A stretch of DNA of 64,000 nucleotides from Paramarasmius palmivorus (Eukaryota; Basidiomycota; Agaricomycetes; Agaricales; Marasmiaceae): NCBI GenBank assembly GCA_037176845.1, contig JAYKXP010000009.1, positions 310,001 to 374,000 on the forward strand. The letters are read 5' to 3'. Shown piece by piece: positions 16,943 to 30,447 of this stretch. The notes beneath the pieces are model-generated. The model was not told the DNA's origin, searched no databases, and saw nothing but the letters and a program-made list of their open reading frames with translations. How positions within the stretch are numbered: the first letter of the stretch is position 1; each line of letters opens with the position of its first letter. Both the position numbers and the translations under genes were made by a program.

Positions 16943-18870
16943 ATGGCCGATACCGCAGACCCTCGCAATACCTCTAGAACAGATGTCGACGTCCTCATCG
17001 TCGGCGCAGGTTTTGGTGGTGTCTCCACGCTGCTCCAAATGCGCGAACTCGGTCTTTCGGCTAAGATATTCGAATCTGGGAGTGACATAGGAGGTGTGTG
17101 GTATTGGAATAGGTATTCTGGTGCAGTGAGCTCCTCCTCTTTTCCGTATCAATACTTTGTGCTAATTCAATGAATAGCGCGTCGATTCTAGTACGTCCAC
17201 TACTCTGTTAGTGAATTTGAATGGCCGCTAATCTGAGAACAGATATACCCATATACGAACTTCCTCTTCCTCAGATCTGGAGAAGTTGGACATGGACGGA
17301 ACGATTCCCAGGGTACGCCGAGTTACGGTCGTACTTTGCGCATCTGGACAACCAGCTTGATCTCAAGAAAGACATTCTATTCGACACACGCGTCATCTCC
17401 GCTTCTTTTGACCCCAATACAGATACCTGGACGATCCGGACTGCGGACGGTAAAGAAGGGCGAGGAAGGTTCTTGGTTCTGTGTACGGGGTTAGCATCGA
17501 AGATATATATCCCAACAATGAAGGGATTGGATACGTTCAAGGGGACGTACTATCATTCTGCACAGTGGCCAAAGGAAGAAGTGGATGTGAAGGGGAAAAG
17601 GGTAGCGGTCATTGGAACAGGCGCAACGGGGGTGCAGATTATACAGGAACTTAGCGGAGCTCTAGATGGTCGTGGAACGGGCGGTGTACGAGGTGCAGGT
17701 GAGGTCGAGCATTTGACGGTCTTCCAGAGAACGCCGAATTTGTGCATACCAATGCAACAGCGGAAGTTTTCTCCGGAAGAGCAACAACACAGGAAAGACG
17801 AGCTGTATTCTGATGTCTTCAATACACGACTACAGACTTGGGGTCCGTGTTTCTTCTTCGATCTATCTATACATATACTCATATAAGAACAGGTGGTTAC
17901 GACTTTGACTTCAACCCACAATCTTTCGCTACGGTCGTGCCTGAACAGCGGCGCCTCTATTTCGAAGAACTCTGGAAACGCGGCGGTTTCCACTTCCTCA
18001 TCTCAAACTACGCTGATGCACTCTCCAACGAAGAAGCCAACAATGAATTATACAGCTTCTGGCGGGATAAAGTCCGTGAGCGACTTCATTCCAATAGGGC
18101 TAAAGAGATCTTAGCACCCATGGGGTCACCGCATCCTATTGGAGCTAAGAGATCCTCGCTGGAACAGGCCTACTACGAGGTGTACAACAAACCAAACGTC
18201 TCGCTCATTTCCCTTTCTGAAAATCCTATCTCCGAGATCACCGAAGAAGGGATTATGACCGCCGATGGGATGATTCACGAAGTTGACATTATCATTTTCG
18301 CTACAGGGTTCGACGGTATCACAGGTGGAATCACGCAAATCGATATCCGCGGTGTCGATGGTAGCTCGATTGCGGACAAGTGGAAAGAGGGCGTCCATAC
18401 ATATCTCGGCGATGACGACAGCCAACTTTCCCAACATGTTCTTCTTGTATGGACCTCAGGCACCGACAGCGTTGAGTAATGGGCCTACATGCATCGTAAG
18501 TCTCTTCATTTCTTGATCTTTTGCTGACGGTTTGCTAACACGCCTTTGATGGGAATAGGAAATCCAGGCCGAGTGGATAAAGAACTGTCTCTCCTACATG
18601 CGCTCGAAATCTTACTCTCGCATCGAAACTTCCCATAGTGCAGAAGTCGATTGGCGGAATCTCGTCCTGCACATTGATAACCTTACGCTGATGAGCAAGA
18701 CAAGATCGTGGTGGAATGGTGCGAATATTCCGGGCAAGCCTGTGGAGCAGCTGAACTTTGCTGGAGGGATACCACTCTACGGAAAACTTTGCAAAGAGAA
18801 GGCTGAGAAGGAATATGAAGGATTTACATTCAAAGAGAAGGTAGAACATGGTCAATATGCTGTCATGTAG
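16943..18870 (+). pseudogene. BVMO-type flavin monooxygenase (copy 3), frameshifted
   Basis: The ATG at 16943 starts [26 protein letters not shown]. Family motifs: GGVWYWNRYSG then ARVDS, HSAQWP fingerprint (FKGTYYHSAQWP), VIGTGATGVQI, FATGFDGITGG. At 18411 one extra G follows GVHTYLG. Copies 4, 5 and 6 continue M-T-T-x-N-FPNMFF, but here the frame shifts and stops at 18477-18479. The correct frame resumes after the extra base and runs through an intact last exon (EIQAEWIKN to the stop at 18868-18870). In addition the Pro of the [FY]P[GM] motif is Ser. Either the gene is dying or the base is an assembly error; the second change makes real decay more plausible. A 13-nt micro-exon (CGCGTCGATTCTA) encodes RVDS, as in copies 4 and 5. 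Convergent with GH20 copy b, 46 bp between stops. Confidence 0.8.
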
Positions 18871-18916
18871 ATGGTACACCTCGTCGAACGTGATATGTCC
18901 ATCGCTTGCATCTTTA

Positions 18917-21138
18917 CTAGGCAGTACACAGTTCAGGGCGTAAAGCGCACCACTTGGGCTGGATATTGATAGCACGAACACCCCGCCGGACCAGCCTCTC
19001 CCTGATATCGTGCATACGTGCCAAAAAGTCGATCTTCGTCGTGATGTTACCGTAAATCCCGTCAAGGCGGGGAGTACCATCCGGAAGAACAGCGCCTGTC
19101 CAAAAGACCTCAGCTGAGCTAGCAGCACGCGGCCAGACGATGGGATCGAGGTTCTCTGGTCCTGATTGTTCGGTCCATAGAAGGGATTGGCCTGTTATTT
19201 TACGGATGTGTAAAAGTATGGCAAGTGTAATAGCAATGAGAACGTACCTCCGAGCACTAGATGCTGCTTTTCAGGGACGATATCGGCGTATGGGTCGAAG
19301 GAGTATACCTGGGCTCAATACGATTAATGTGGGGTTGAATGAGCACAAGTGATGGCTCAAATACTGACCCATCGCCAGGTTTTAAAAGGATCGCAGCTAC
19401 TATTGCTACTGTTTAAATGAGGTAATCAGCGGATAGTATCCAAGGTTAAGTTGGAACCACGAACAGCCCGATCAAACCACCAGCTCCACAATCCTAGACG
19501 ATGTGAGCCTCACTATAGAGTTGATTGTCAAGGCGACTCACGAGATAGAAATAATCAGACGGCGCGTGTATGATATGAACATCTTTGGAAACAACGGAGG
19601 CTGCATGTTCAGATGACCTCCATACCCTTCACGAACATTCATCAGAAAGGTGATAATACCCAAAGAACCAATTGGAACCAACATCACTATGGTGTCATTC
19701 TTCAGTGTTATGTTATAGTCCAAGACCATTTCTGAGAATTGAATGTCAGCCCGAACAAAGTCTCGGCAATAATAATGCGTACCTTCCCAGACCACAGGCG
19801 CCTTGCCGATACCCCTCAACATTTCATGTGTAGCATCTACAAAATCATTCACTGCCTCTTCCAAAGTTCTTCCACTACTCGCCAAGTCCTGCTGTGTCTG
19901 CTCATCTTGGTCGTAGCAGTATTGGACGACTTCATCACCACCGGTGGCGAAGAGCTTTGAAAGTAGCGGCGTGGCGGCAGAGGATAAAACATCGAGTGTA
20001 AAGTTCACTGTCGCATTAGAAGCGACCCGCAGTTGACCTGCAGGCCGACCCCCAAAAAGTGGGTCAAGCTCATTGAAGCAGGCGATGTGTTCTGGATGAG
20101 AGTATCCGATACTACCCGTATGTCCAGGGATGTCGATTTCCTGTTCAGTGATTAGCTTTAACGGGAGTGTGAGATGTAGCATGGACGGACCATAACCACA
20201 TCAATACCCCTTGCAGCGGCATACGCGACGATGTCTTGGATATCATCGGGTGAGAAAGTTTCTTCGGCAGAGTAGGCACCCTTCTCAGCAAGTTCGGGGA
20301 ACTTGGTTATGCCTAGAGGCCAACTCTGCTCGTCTGTAATGTGCCAATGGAAAGCGCTCATCTATTCGGTGTTTTGAGTCGTTCATTAAATGTTGTTTTA
20401 GCAAGCCTACCTTAACCCAGCTCATAGCATCGAGCGTTCTCTTGATATCTGAGACAGGGAAACTGAAAACGGGCTGTCAAAAAGTGCATCGGAAATCGGA
20501 CAAAAGAGCAACCTACAAATGTCTCGCTGTATCCAGCATGAAACCGCGATATGGCTACAAGACTTTGAGTACCAACGACCCGAGTGGCGGCAAAAACGAC
20601 ATACAAATGCAGGTGCATCGTAAACGATGGTGACTGGAGCACTAATCGTGTAAGTGATCCCATCCAAATCGTACCACATTTGTCCAAAGGTAGTCAATCC
20701 ACGGAAGAGGCCAAGTGTTGTATTCGACGTGATGTTAGCAACCGATCCGTCCGAAGGTACCGACAGGGAGTATCCCTCGTCTCTCCTTAGAATGTCGTCG
20801 GTGGATTCCGTGCTAATCGGACGAGCTGGAGGTGAACCTTCCACGAGACTGAGAACCAACCCAGGAAGAGTTTGAGCGCTACTCAGATTGCCTCTGTAGC
20901 TTTCGCCTCTGTCAGGGTCTAGAAGTTGGAGTTTGTCGGTCTGTAAAAGTGTCTTGGCACGCGAGACGGCGTCGACGAGATCTTGAGGAGCATCGTCGAC
21001 ATCGATGGTGATATCGAATCCATCTGCAAGTTTGAGAAGGGTAGATCCGGTTTCAAGAGATCTTGGGATAGGCCAGAGGCCCAAGGTGAAGTGTAGATGG
21101 TTAACTGTTATGAGTAGAAGGATTCCGAGTAACTTCAT
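18917..21138 (-). CDS. Secreted GH20 beta-N-acetylhexosaminidase (copy b)
   Basis: Close paralog of copy a with the same exon plan. The ATG at 21138 encodes a signal peptide (MKLLGILLLITVNHLHFTLG) then LWPIPRSLETGSTLLKLADG. Diagnostic blocks: TLGLFRGLTTFGQMWYDLDG, MSAFHWHITDEQSWPLG, EIDIPGHTGSIGYSHPEH, the catalytic Asp-Glu in ATGGDEV, VWRSSEHAASVV, HAPSDYFYL, and a last exon ending RPELCTA at TAG 18917-18919. A segment in exon EIDIPGH (NELDPLFGGRPAGQL) is longer than in copy a. The intron before VWRSSEH again uses donor GTTGGT. All other joins keep frame, so it looks functional. Role: chitin or glycan turnover outside the cell. Confidence 0.87.
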
Positions 21139-21752
21139 TTCTGCTGAGATACGGAAAGCTAGAAAGCTGCTTTATAGTGCAGTTCCCGCTATGAGGTACA
21201 AAATCAGCCAAACTCTTGAGCGAATAGAATAGATAATTGGAATCCCGGATGACGTTTAAGACCTCAGAGCTCCAGCTTCCATACCTATCAGCAGCGTAAT
21301 AGGCCCAGGCCGCTGACGATACATATTGCTCAATGCAACCCAACCAGAACCTTATACAGAAGAACAGCTTTGTTCCTCAAGGGAACATGGAAGCTTGAAA
21401 AGTTGAATAACTCATGACTAGTGACGCGTGATGCGTGACGAGTCGCAAAAATGGACTCCGAGTCTAGATCCGAGCCGTCGAAATTTCCTTATTCCTTACA
21501 TAATCCAATTCCTCTGTCCGAGTCACCACCATCCCAACATGCAGTTCCAAAGCCTGCAATTTGGCAGATAGAAGAACACCCTGGTTGCTCTTAGTATGTT
21601 ATAAGCTTATTCCTTTTCTATTCAATACCTGATGTCCTTGGACCAGTGGGAAGCGAGTTGGCCCGACTCGCCAACGGGTTCGGTGAAGGATGTCCATCTT
21701 GTGTCCATCAGACCATAAGGTACATCGAAGCAAATAACGCCATGGGTCCGGG
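21139..21752. other. Intergenic, promoter of GH20 copy b
   Basis: Contains the GH20 TATA box and a small direct repeat of the GTGAYGCGTGA type at about 21421-21440. No coding signal recognised. Confidence 0.4.
21171..21176 (-). promoter_or_regulatory. TATA box of GH20 copy b
   Basis: TATAAA on the minus strand, 33 bp ahead of the ATG at 21138, so the leader would be very short. Confidence 0.5.
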
Positions 21753-21945
21753 ATACACAACACGCCAAATGTATCGCTCATCTCTGTATCCGAACACCCA
21801 CCGAAGAAGGAACTCAGGCCACAGACGGAACAGTTTGCAAAATCGATACATGTGATATCGTCATTTTCGCTGCTGGGTTCAATGACAATATCGGAACTTC
21901 GCAGATGAATATGGTAGCTCGACTGTGGATAAGTGAAGGAGGCTG
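21753..21945 (+). pseudogene. Relic of a BVMO-type monooxygenase gene
   Basis: The frame from 21753 reads IHNTPNVSLISVSEHPP, matching the YNKPNVSLISLSENPI block of copies 3-5. After a deletion of about ten bases the next frame reads TEEGTQATDGTVCKIDTC and DIVIFAAGFNDNIG, matching the TEEG..TADG and FATGFDSITGG blocks, and ends near MNM..WISEGG. No start, no Rossmann motifs and no last exon are nearby, so this is a short dead fragment from the C-terminal third of a BVMO. It lies between GH20 copy b and BVMO copy 4, which suggests that the array expanded by unequal exchange and then decayed. Confidence 0.75.
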
Positions 21946-24686
<2,741 letters not shown>

Positions 24687-25396
24687 GAAACGAAGGAGTT
24701 TGCATCAGCGAATGCATGGAAGGAGGCGATTATCGATATATCAATAGATCCTACTCAAGGCGAATGAATGCAGACTTATGTAGTTGACGTACAACTGGCT
24801 AGTTCCCACGGCTATTGACCGTAACCAGAACCTCCACCTCAAGTCGCCGAGTGCTAACGTGCCAACATCCAAGTCGGACTCTGTGCGAAACACGCATAAT
24901 CGAAGGCGTTCCCAGCTGACCGAGATCTTCAGGGAACATACGACAATGAACAAGTCCATACCTAGAGAATCTTGGCGGGAAGGAATGCGCAGGAATAGGG
25001 ATACCAGTACGTGGTGCATTTGTCAGTACAGAAGCTGTTCGGTTTCTAATCACATTCCTCGACTCAGATCGAAGGTCAAGTGTATATTTGCTGTCAGATA
25101 TGCACTGCCATTGGCAGCTAGTGCAATATGATAAAGCAGCAACGTCTCGCCCATTTCTCACCGATTTACCTTGTGGGTAAGATGACCAACCACAGAAGCA
25201 TCGAAACTGTGTCAACTGACACGCGTCTCGGGCTTGTCTTTTGCCATTTGTTGTTTGCCGGACGTCGAAACTACTATAAGGAAGTGTACCTACACTGAAC
25301 TTCCATAACGCCCTCTCAGATAACTTCAGGCGCCGATTAGGAAACGTTACTGTCACCGCGAGTCCATTCACCTTACTTTCCCAACGGATTACTAGT
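24687..25396. other. Intergenic between tandem BVMO copies 4 and 5
   Basis: Contains the 3' flank of copy 4 and the promoter of copy 5. No additional gene recognised; open frames in both directions lack motifs. Confidence 0.5.
25210..25221. promoter_or_regulatory. Inverted-repeat promoter element TGTCAACTGACA (BVMO 5)
   Basis: Identical 12-base inverted repeat to that of copy 4, here 187 bp ahead of the ATG at 25397, with the same trailing words GGGCTTGTC, GCCGGA and CTCTCAGATAAC. Confidence 0.4.
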
Positions 25397-27309
25397 ATGG
25401 GCGACACACAGGAACTTGACGTGCTCATCATCGGAGCAGGCTTTTCGGGTGTGTGCACTCTACTTCACATGCGCGAGCTTGGGCTCTCGGCCAAGATTTA
25501 CGAGTCCGGAAGCGACTTAGGCGGAATATGGTATTGGAATCGGTATCCTGGTGCTGTAGGTCGCGATATGTCCTGCTTTCCTTTCAAGCATGCTAATCTG
25601 TCCACTTAGCGTGTCGATTCCAGTATGTCGCGACGTTCTTAAGCTTGTTCTGGATTGACATGACTCCCGAAGACATTCCTTTATATCAGCTATCTTTTCC
25701 ATCTCTCTGGAAAGATTGGACTTGGAAGGAGAGGTTTCCTGGTCACGCTGAGCTTCGGGATTACTTTGCCCACGTCGACGCAAAAATGGACGTCAAGAGG
25801 GATGTGATATTCAATGCTCGCGTTGTCTCTGCGCATTTCGACGTCACTACCAACACCTGGACAGTTCGTACATCCGACGGTAGCGAAGGAAAGGCGCGCT
25901 TTTTGATACTGTGTACCGGATTCGCAGCGAAGATCTACGTTCCCGCCATCAAAGGGCTCGAGAGTTTCAAAGGTGTATGCCACCATTCATCACAGTGGCC
26001 CAAAGAAACGGTCGATGTACAGGGAAAGAGAGTTGCGGTTATCGGAACCGGCGCAACCGGCGTACAGATTATTCAAGAATTGGGAAGTGGAAGATATGAC
26101 GGCGGGGAGGTAGAGCATCTAACAGTGTTCCAACGAACACCAAATATGTGTCTCCCAATGCGCCAGAGGAAACTTGGGAAAGAAGAACAAGAGAAGAGGA
26201 AAGCGATGTATCCACTCATTTTTAGGAGGAGGCTACAAACTTGGCGTATGTCTCTTTTTCCTTTTCTCATGGAGGTTCTTTACTGAAGTGGGCACGTGCA
26301 GCTGGCTTCGATTATGACAGCTTCCCCAAAAGCTTTTTTGCTGCTACACCCGAGGAACGGGAGCTGTTTCTCGAAGAGCTCTGGGAGCGTGGAGATTTTC
26401 ATCTCCTTGTCTCTAACTATAGAGATGCTCTATCAAATCAAGAAGCCAATGACCAAGTTTACGCTTTCTGGCGGGATAAGGTTCGCGCAAGGCTAATGGA
26501 TCCCGAGATACAACAAATCCTGGCGCCTACAGATCCGCCACACCCATTCGGTACCAAACGGTGCTCACTGGAACAGAATTACTACGAAGTGTATAATAAA
26601 TCCAACGTTTCACTTGTCTCTCTTTCCGAGAACTCCATTGTACAGATCACAGAAAACGGAATCGAAACAGGTGATGGAACGCTTCACAAGGTAGACGTGA
26701 TCATCCTTGCAACGGGGTTCGATAGCATTACAGGTGGAATAATCCAAATCGATATCAGGGGCGGGGATGGTGTGTCGATTGCAGACAAGTGGAAGGACGG
26801 TGTCCATACGTATTTAGGGATGACGACGGCAAACTTCCCGAATATGTTTTTCTTGTACGGACCACAAGCGCCAACAGCATTCAGCAACGGGCCCACATGT
26901 GTCGTATGCCCCCTTCTTTCTGTCTTGCATCAAGATTCACTGATAGATATCTTGCGTGCAGGAGATTCAAGCTGAATGGATAAAGTCTTGTCTAGCGTGG
27001 ATGCGTAGTCACTCTTACTCGCGCCTTGAAGCGTCGCGTAGCGCCGAAGTAGAATGGAGGAACCTGGTGCAGTACCAGGCTAGCTTAACGCTCCTCGCAA
27101 AGGCTAAATCCTGGTACAATGGTGCGAACATACCGGGTAAACCAGTGGAACAGCTGAACTTCATCGGAGGCATTCCCTTTTATGACGCGTTTTGTCGAGA
27201 GAAAGCCGAACGAGGGTACGAGGGATTTGCTTTCAAAATTTCTGACAAAGGAAAGGCGGAGGGCAATGAGCTGAAAGGGTTTGCATCGGCGAGAGCACAA
27301 GAGGTTTAG
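25397..27309 (+). CDS. Flavin-dependent monooxygenase, BVMO type (copy 5)
   Basis: Tandem neighbour and close paralog of copy 4. [20 protein letters not shown] opens the FAD Rossmann fold. Then [11 protein letters not shown], a 13-nt micro-exon (CGTGTCGATTCCA) for RVDS, IPLYQLSFPSLWKDW, fingerprint FKGVCHHSSQWP, NADPH motif VIGTGATGVQI, LATGFDSITGG, FPNMFFLYGPQAPTAFSNGP, and a last exon starting EIQAEWIKS and ending RAQEV at TAG 27307-27309. Five exons as in copy 4, all in frame, so probably functional. Cytosolic. Convergent with GH1 copy b, only 37 bp between stops, so transcripts may overlap. Confidence 0.89.
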
Positions 27310-27346
27310 CAAATGGTGATATACGGATACGCCTTATGTATCATGA

Positions 27347-29958
27347 TCATAGATGGGCTCTAAAGAACTCAGCTATATGTTTTTGTACCCAGTCAGATAT
27401 ATATTGCCACTGAACGAGTAAAGGGGAACTTACCCAAAGCGAATGCGGACCTCTTGTAATGCCGCTCCAAGCTTGTAAAGTTGACATACTGAATACCAAA
27501 CCTCCACGACAACCTAATATCAGCGCTATCCTATCCTGAATGACATAAAGAGGAACAAACCTTGTGCTCAGCCCACTTGTCCATTCTAAGTTATCGAGCA
27601 TGGCTAAGTATTTGAGTTGCAATCAACTTCGTGGATGCAAGCTGTGAACCCAGAAACTTACCCCAGGCAAAAACACCGGCAATCGGCAACTTGTCTTCGT
27701 GTATAGCGAGTAGTACCTCTCCGAGGTAACTCATATAATAATCTTCTGAATCGTAAACACTGTCATAGAAGGCGTAGTGTCCCACTTACTACTACGGGCG
27801 ACATCTTCCTTCAGCCTGTACAACTCCTGCGGCTCTCTAACACCCTCAAAAGGCTCGGCGAACCCAAACTCAGCAAGATACTGTGGGTGGCACGTTAACA
27901 AAACAAATGGTAAACTTTCACCTGGGCATTTACCATCTTATTTGTTGGCCACCTTCGTTGCAATTCTGCGAGGTAACCACGTAGTTGAAGAGGCGTTGCT
28001 TGTAACCACGGAGCATTTGGATCTGCTGAGATCCCAGCTGCCCAACCCCTTGAGTCGAATTCCTTCACTACATTACATGCTGGCCACGCTGGATGTGAGG
28101 GATCTGATACACATGCTTCGATCCCTTCGTCAGGAGCAGTGATGTACTGAGAGCAGTAAGAGGTAATGGCGTAGAAGTCCGCCGAGCCTACCAGCAATAT
28201 CAGTTCCAATACAAGTTTAGTCCACCAGGTCACATACCCAGAATCTCTCTCTTCTCTTTTTCTGTGAATCTTGGTAAGTAGTCCTCCGGTAGTGTATTCA
28301 TAACAATCGCTGGCCAGTCTCCCTTATAAACAGGATCCGAGAACAGACCGATTTGGAAAGCGGCATGACGCTCTACAGCTTCTGCGTCCTCCGTTGAATT
28401 AGCTCGCCATGGTGTTCCTCTATTCAATGTCTGAATAAATGGCGAAGAAAGGAAACAAGAAACCCACACGTAATTGTCATTCTTGAATGCGATCTCGCCT
28501 GTGATATTCATTTCTCTGAACACTTTGACCGCTCCAGCATGAGCCCTAACTGAAAGCGAAAGATATGAGCGTAGCAAGGCATGGTGACAACGCATACTTA
28601 CGTAGATTGTATGCACACCTATAAGGGGCGTTCGACGAATTTACACCAACAGGAAATGGAACATCTGTCACTATCAATGATAGCCAACTGGCTGCTAAAT
28701 CTGCAAGATACGCACTAAGAGCAGTTACCCAGTGGCCACAAAAAACATCCGGTTCATTAAAAGTGTACCTTCAGTCAAGATAAAGCTGCGATCAATTATG
28801 TTCATAGGCTGACAATCAAACGAACCATGTTTTGACTCGACCATTGTACGCTTTGAATATTGTCGTCGCGTAGCTAAGGAAATCGTATGATCAGGTGCAA
28901 GAAGTGACCTCAAACCAAATACGGACTTAACGAAGTCGTCTATAATTTCGCCAGACATTATGCCACCATAATACGCCTGTAGTGCCAAAGGCATATCCCA
29001 ATGGAACAAAGTGATCACAGGCTCAACATTGAGTTCCAATGAGTAGTCAATGACTAGGAAAGCTGTTATAACAAATTCATGAACGTATACAGAATGACTA
29101 TAGCACGCACGCTCAGAGTAATGATCAAGCCCAGCCTGATTCATGGGGGACTCTGCAGTACCAAATGGGAAAATCCTTGGCCAAGAAATGCTGGGTCGTC
29201 ACTGGTCAATTACCGGAGGCAAATTCAATGAGGCAAAGACATACGAGAAAGAGTAGGCATTCACTCCAAGTGACGCAACCCTGGCAATGTCTTCCTTGTA
29301 TAAAAAGTAATGCAAAGCTGTAGTGTCACCTATCATTGCACGTAAAAGCCTCGGAAAAATAACACAATGATGATTCCCACCTGTTGTGTTGTCGATCACG
29401 AATCCCGATTGATGTGTCGCCCAATCCCACACTGAAGGACCCTTCCCTTCATCTTTGGCAGCCCCTTCAACCTGATATGCGGCTGTTGCAATGCCAAAGA
29501 TAAACCCTTCAGGAAGCTTCAGATGAGGCAGGATACTTCTTGGCCTCGGTGAAAACCAAGCTGGATAAAGTGGTGGAGGAGGGGTTGGCAGTGGGAAGGG
29601 TACTACAGGTACAGGTGTGGTAGTGAATGGGGGTGGCACGACGGGTCCAACCTATCAGAAACTTGGTTGAGACATCCGTCAAATCACAACGCTGTAGGGT
29701 ACTGACCACACGCCATAGCTTATCCAAGTCGACGGGGGAATACTTACGCTCAATAGAACCGATGGGAGGGAACGAGTTTCTAGCGGGCGCCATCTTTGTC
29801 GAGCTATACAAAGCCTTGGTTGTCGCGACGCTGGGGGGCCAATTGGTTATGCTGGTGTTAGGCTGCAGAAGGTTGGATGGCCCGTCGTTCAGGTTGATTG
29901 CGTGAGCACTAGAGAGACATAGAAAGAGTAAAAAGATAAGCAAGGCATTTCCCAGCAT
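27347..29958 (-). CDS. Secreted GH1 beta-glucosidase-type glycosidase (copy b)
   Basis: The ATG at 29958 starts the signal peptide MLGNALLIFLLFLCLSSAHA, then a linker and ERKYSPVDLDKLW. The GH1 entry signature is [16 protein letters not shown]. The acid/base Glu is in YTFNEPDVFCG (about 28745-28775) and the nucleophile Glu in [13 protein letters not shown] (about 27845-27885). The residue before the nucleophile is Ala, not the usual Thr. The last exon ends AEFFRAHL at the stop 27347-27349. More than ten short introns. The frame is consistent with copies a and c throughout. Acts outside the cell on beta-glucosides. GH1 copy c lies tandem upstream, so the pair probably arose by local duplication. 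Confidence 0.85.
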
Positions 29959-30447
29959 TGTTTAGGGATATGATGCGGTTCATGATCCTGTCGTTGCGAG
30001 TTTTTATAGTCGAGTAGCAGTGGCTATGTCAGGCCTATGACTAGAATTCGCCGACATACAGTCTAAAATGAAAGGATAAGTACCAACTGACATTCTAAAT
30101 TGAACCTAGCTGTTGTACAGTTGATCCCATCGACGACCGCTGATTTATCCTCAAATATATGTCGATGCAAGGGACACTCGTCAGGCAAATTCCTTTTGAA
30201 TATCTCGCGAGATACCCGAGATCGTCGCGAGGAGAGCACTCGTCCAATCGATGGACGGACACTTAGAAGTGCCTTCGCAAAAATGTCGAGGAGGTCCATC
30301 GGAAGTGAGCCGGAATATCCGGAACCCAGCCGAACCAATCGGAAAGTTGCCGATAATTCGCACGTTGCAATTTCCATGCTGGACAGTAAAAGTATTTTCG
30401 ACGTGTAAATTTCTCGATTGTACATATCTTGGGAGACCTGAGACTCT
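29959..30447. other. Intergenic between tandem GH1 genes b and c
   Basis: Promoter of copy b plus the 3' flank of copy c. No further gene recognised. Confidence 0.5.
30001..30008 (-). promoter_or_regulatory. TATA box of GH1 copy b
   Basis: TATAAAAA on the minus strand, about 43 bp ahead of the ATG at 29958. It is preceded by TCGAC, the same context as the TATA of copy c. Confidence 0.5.
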
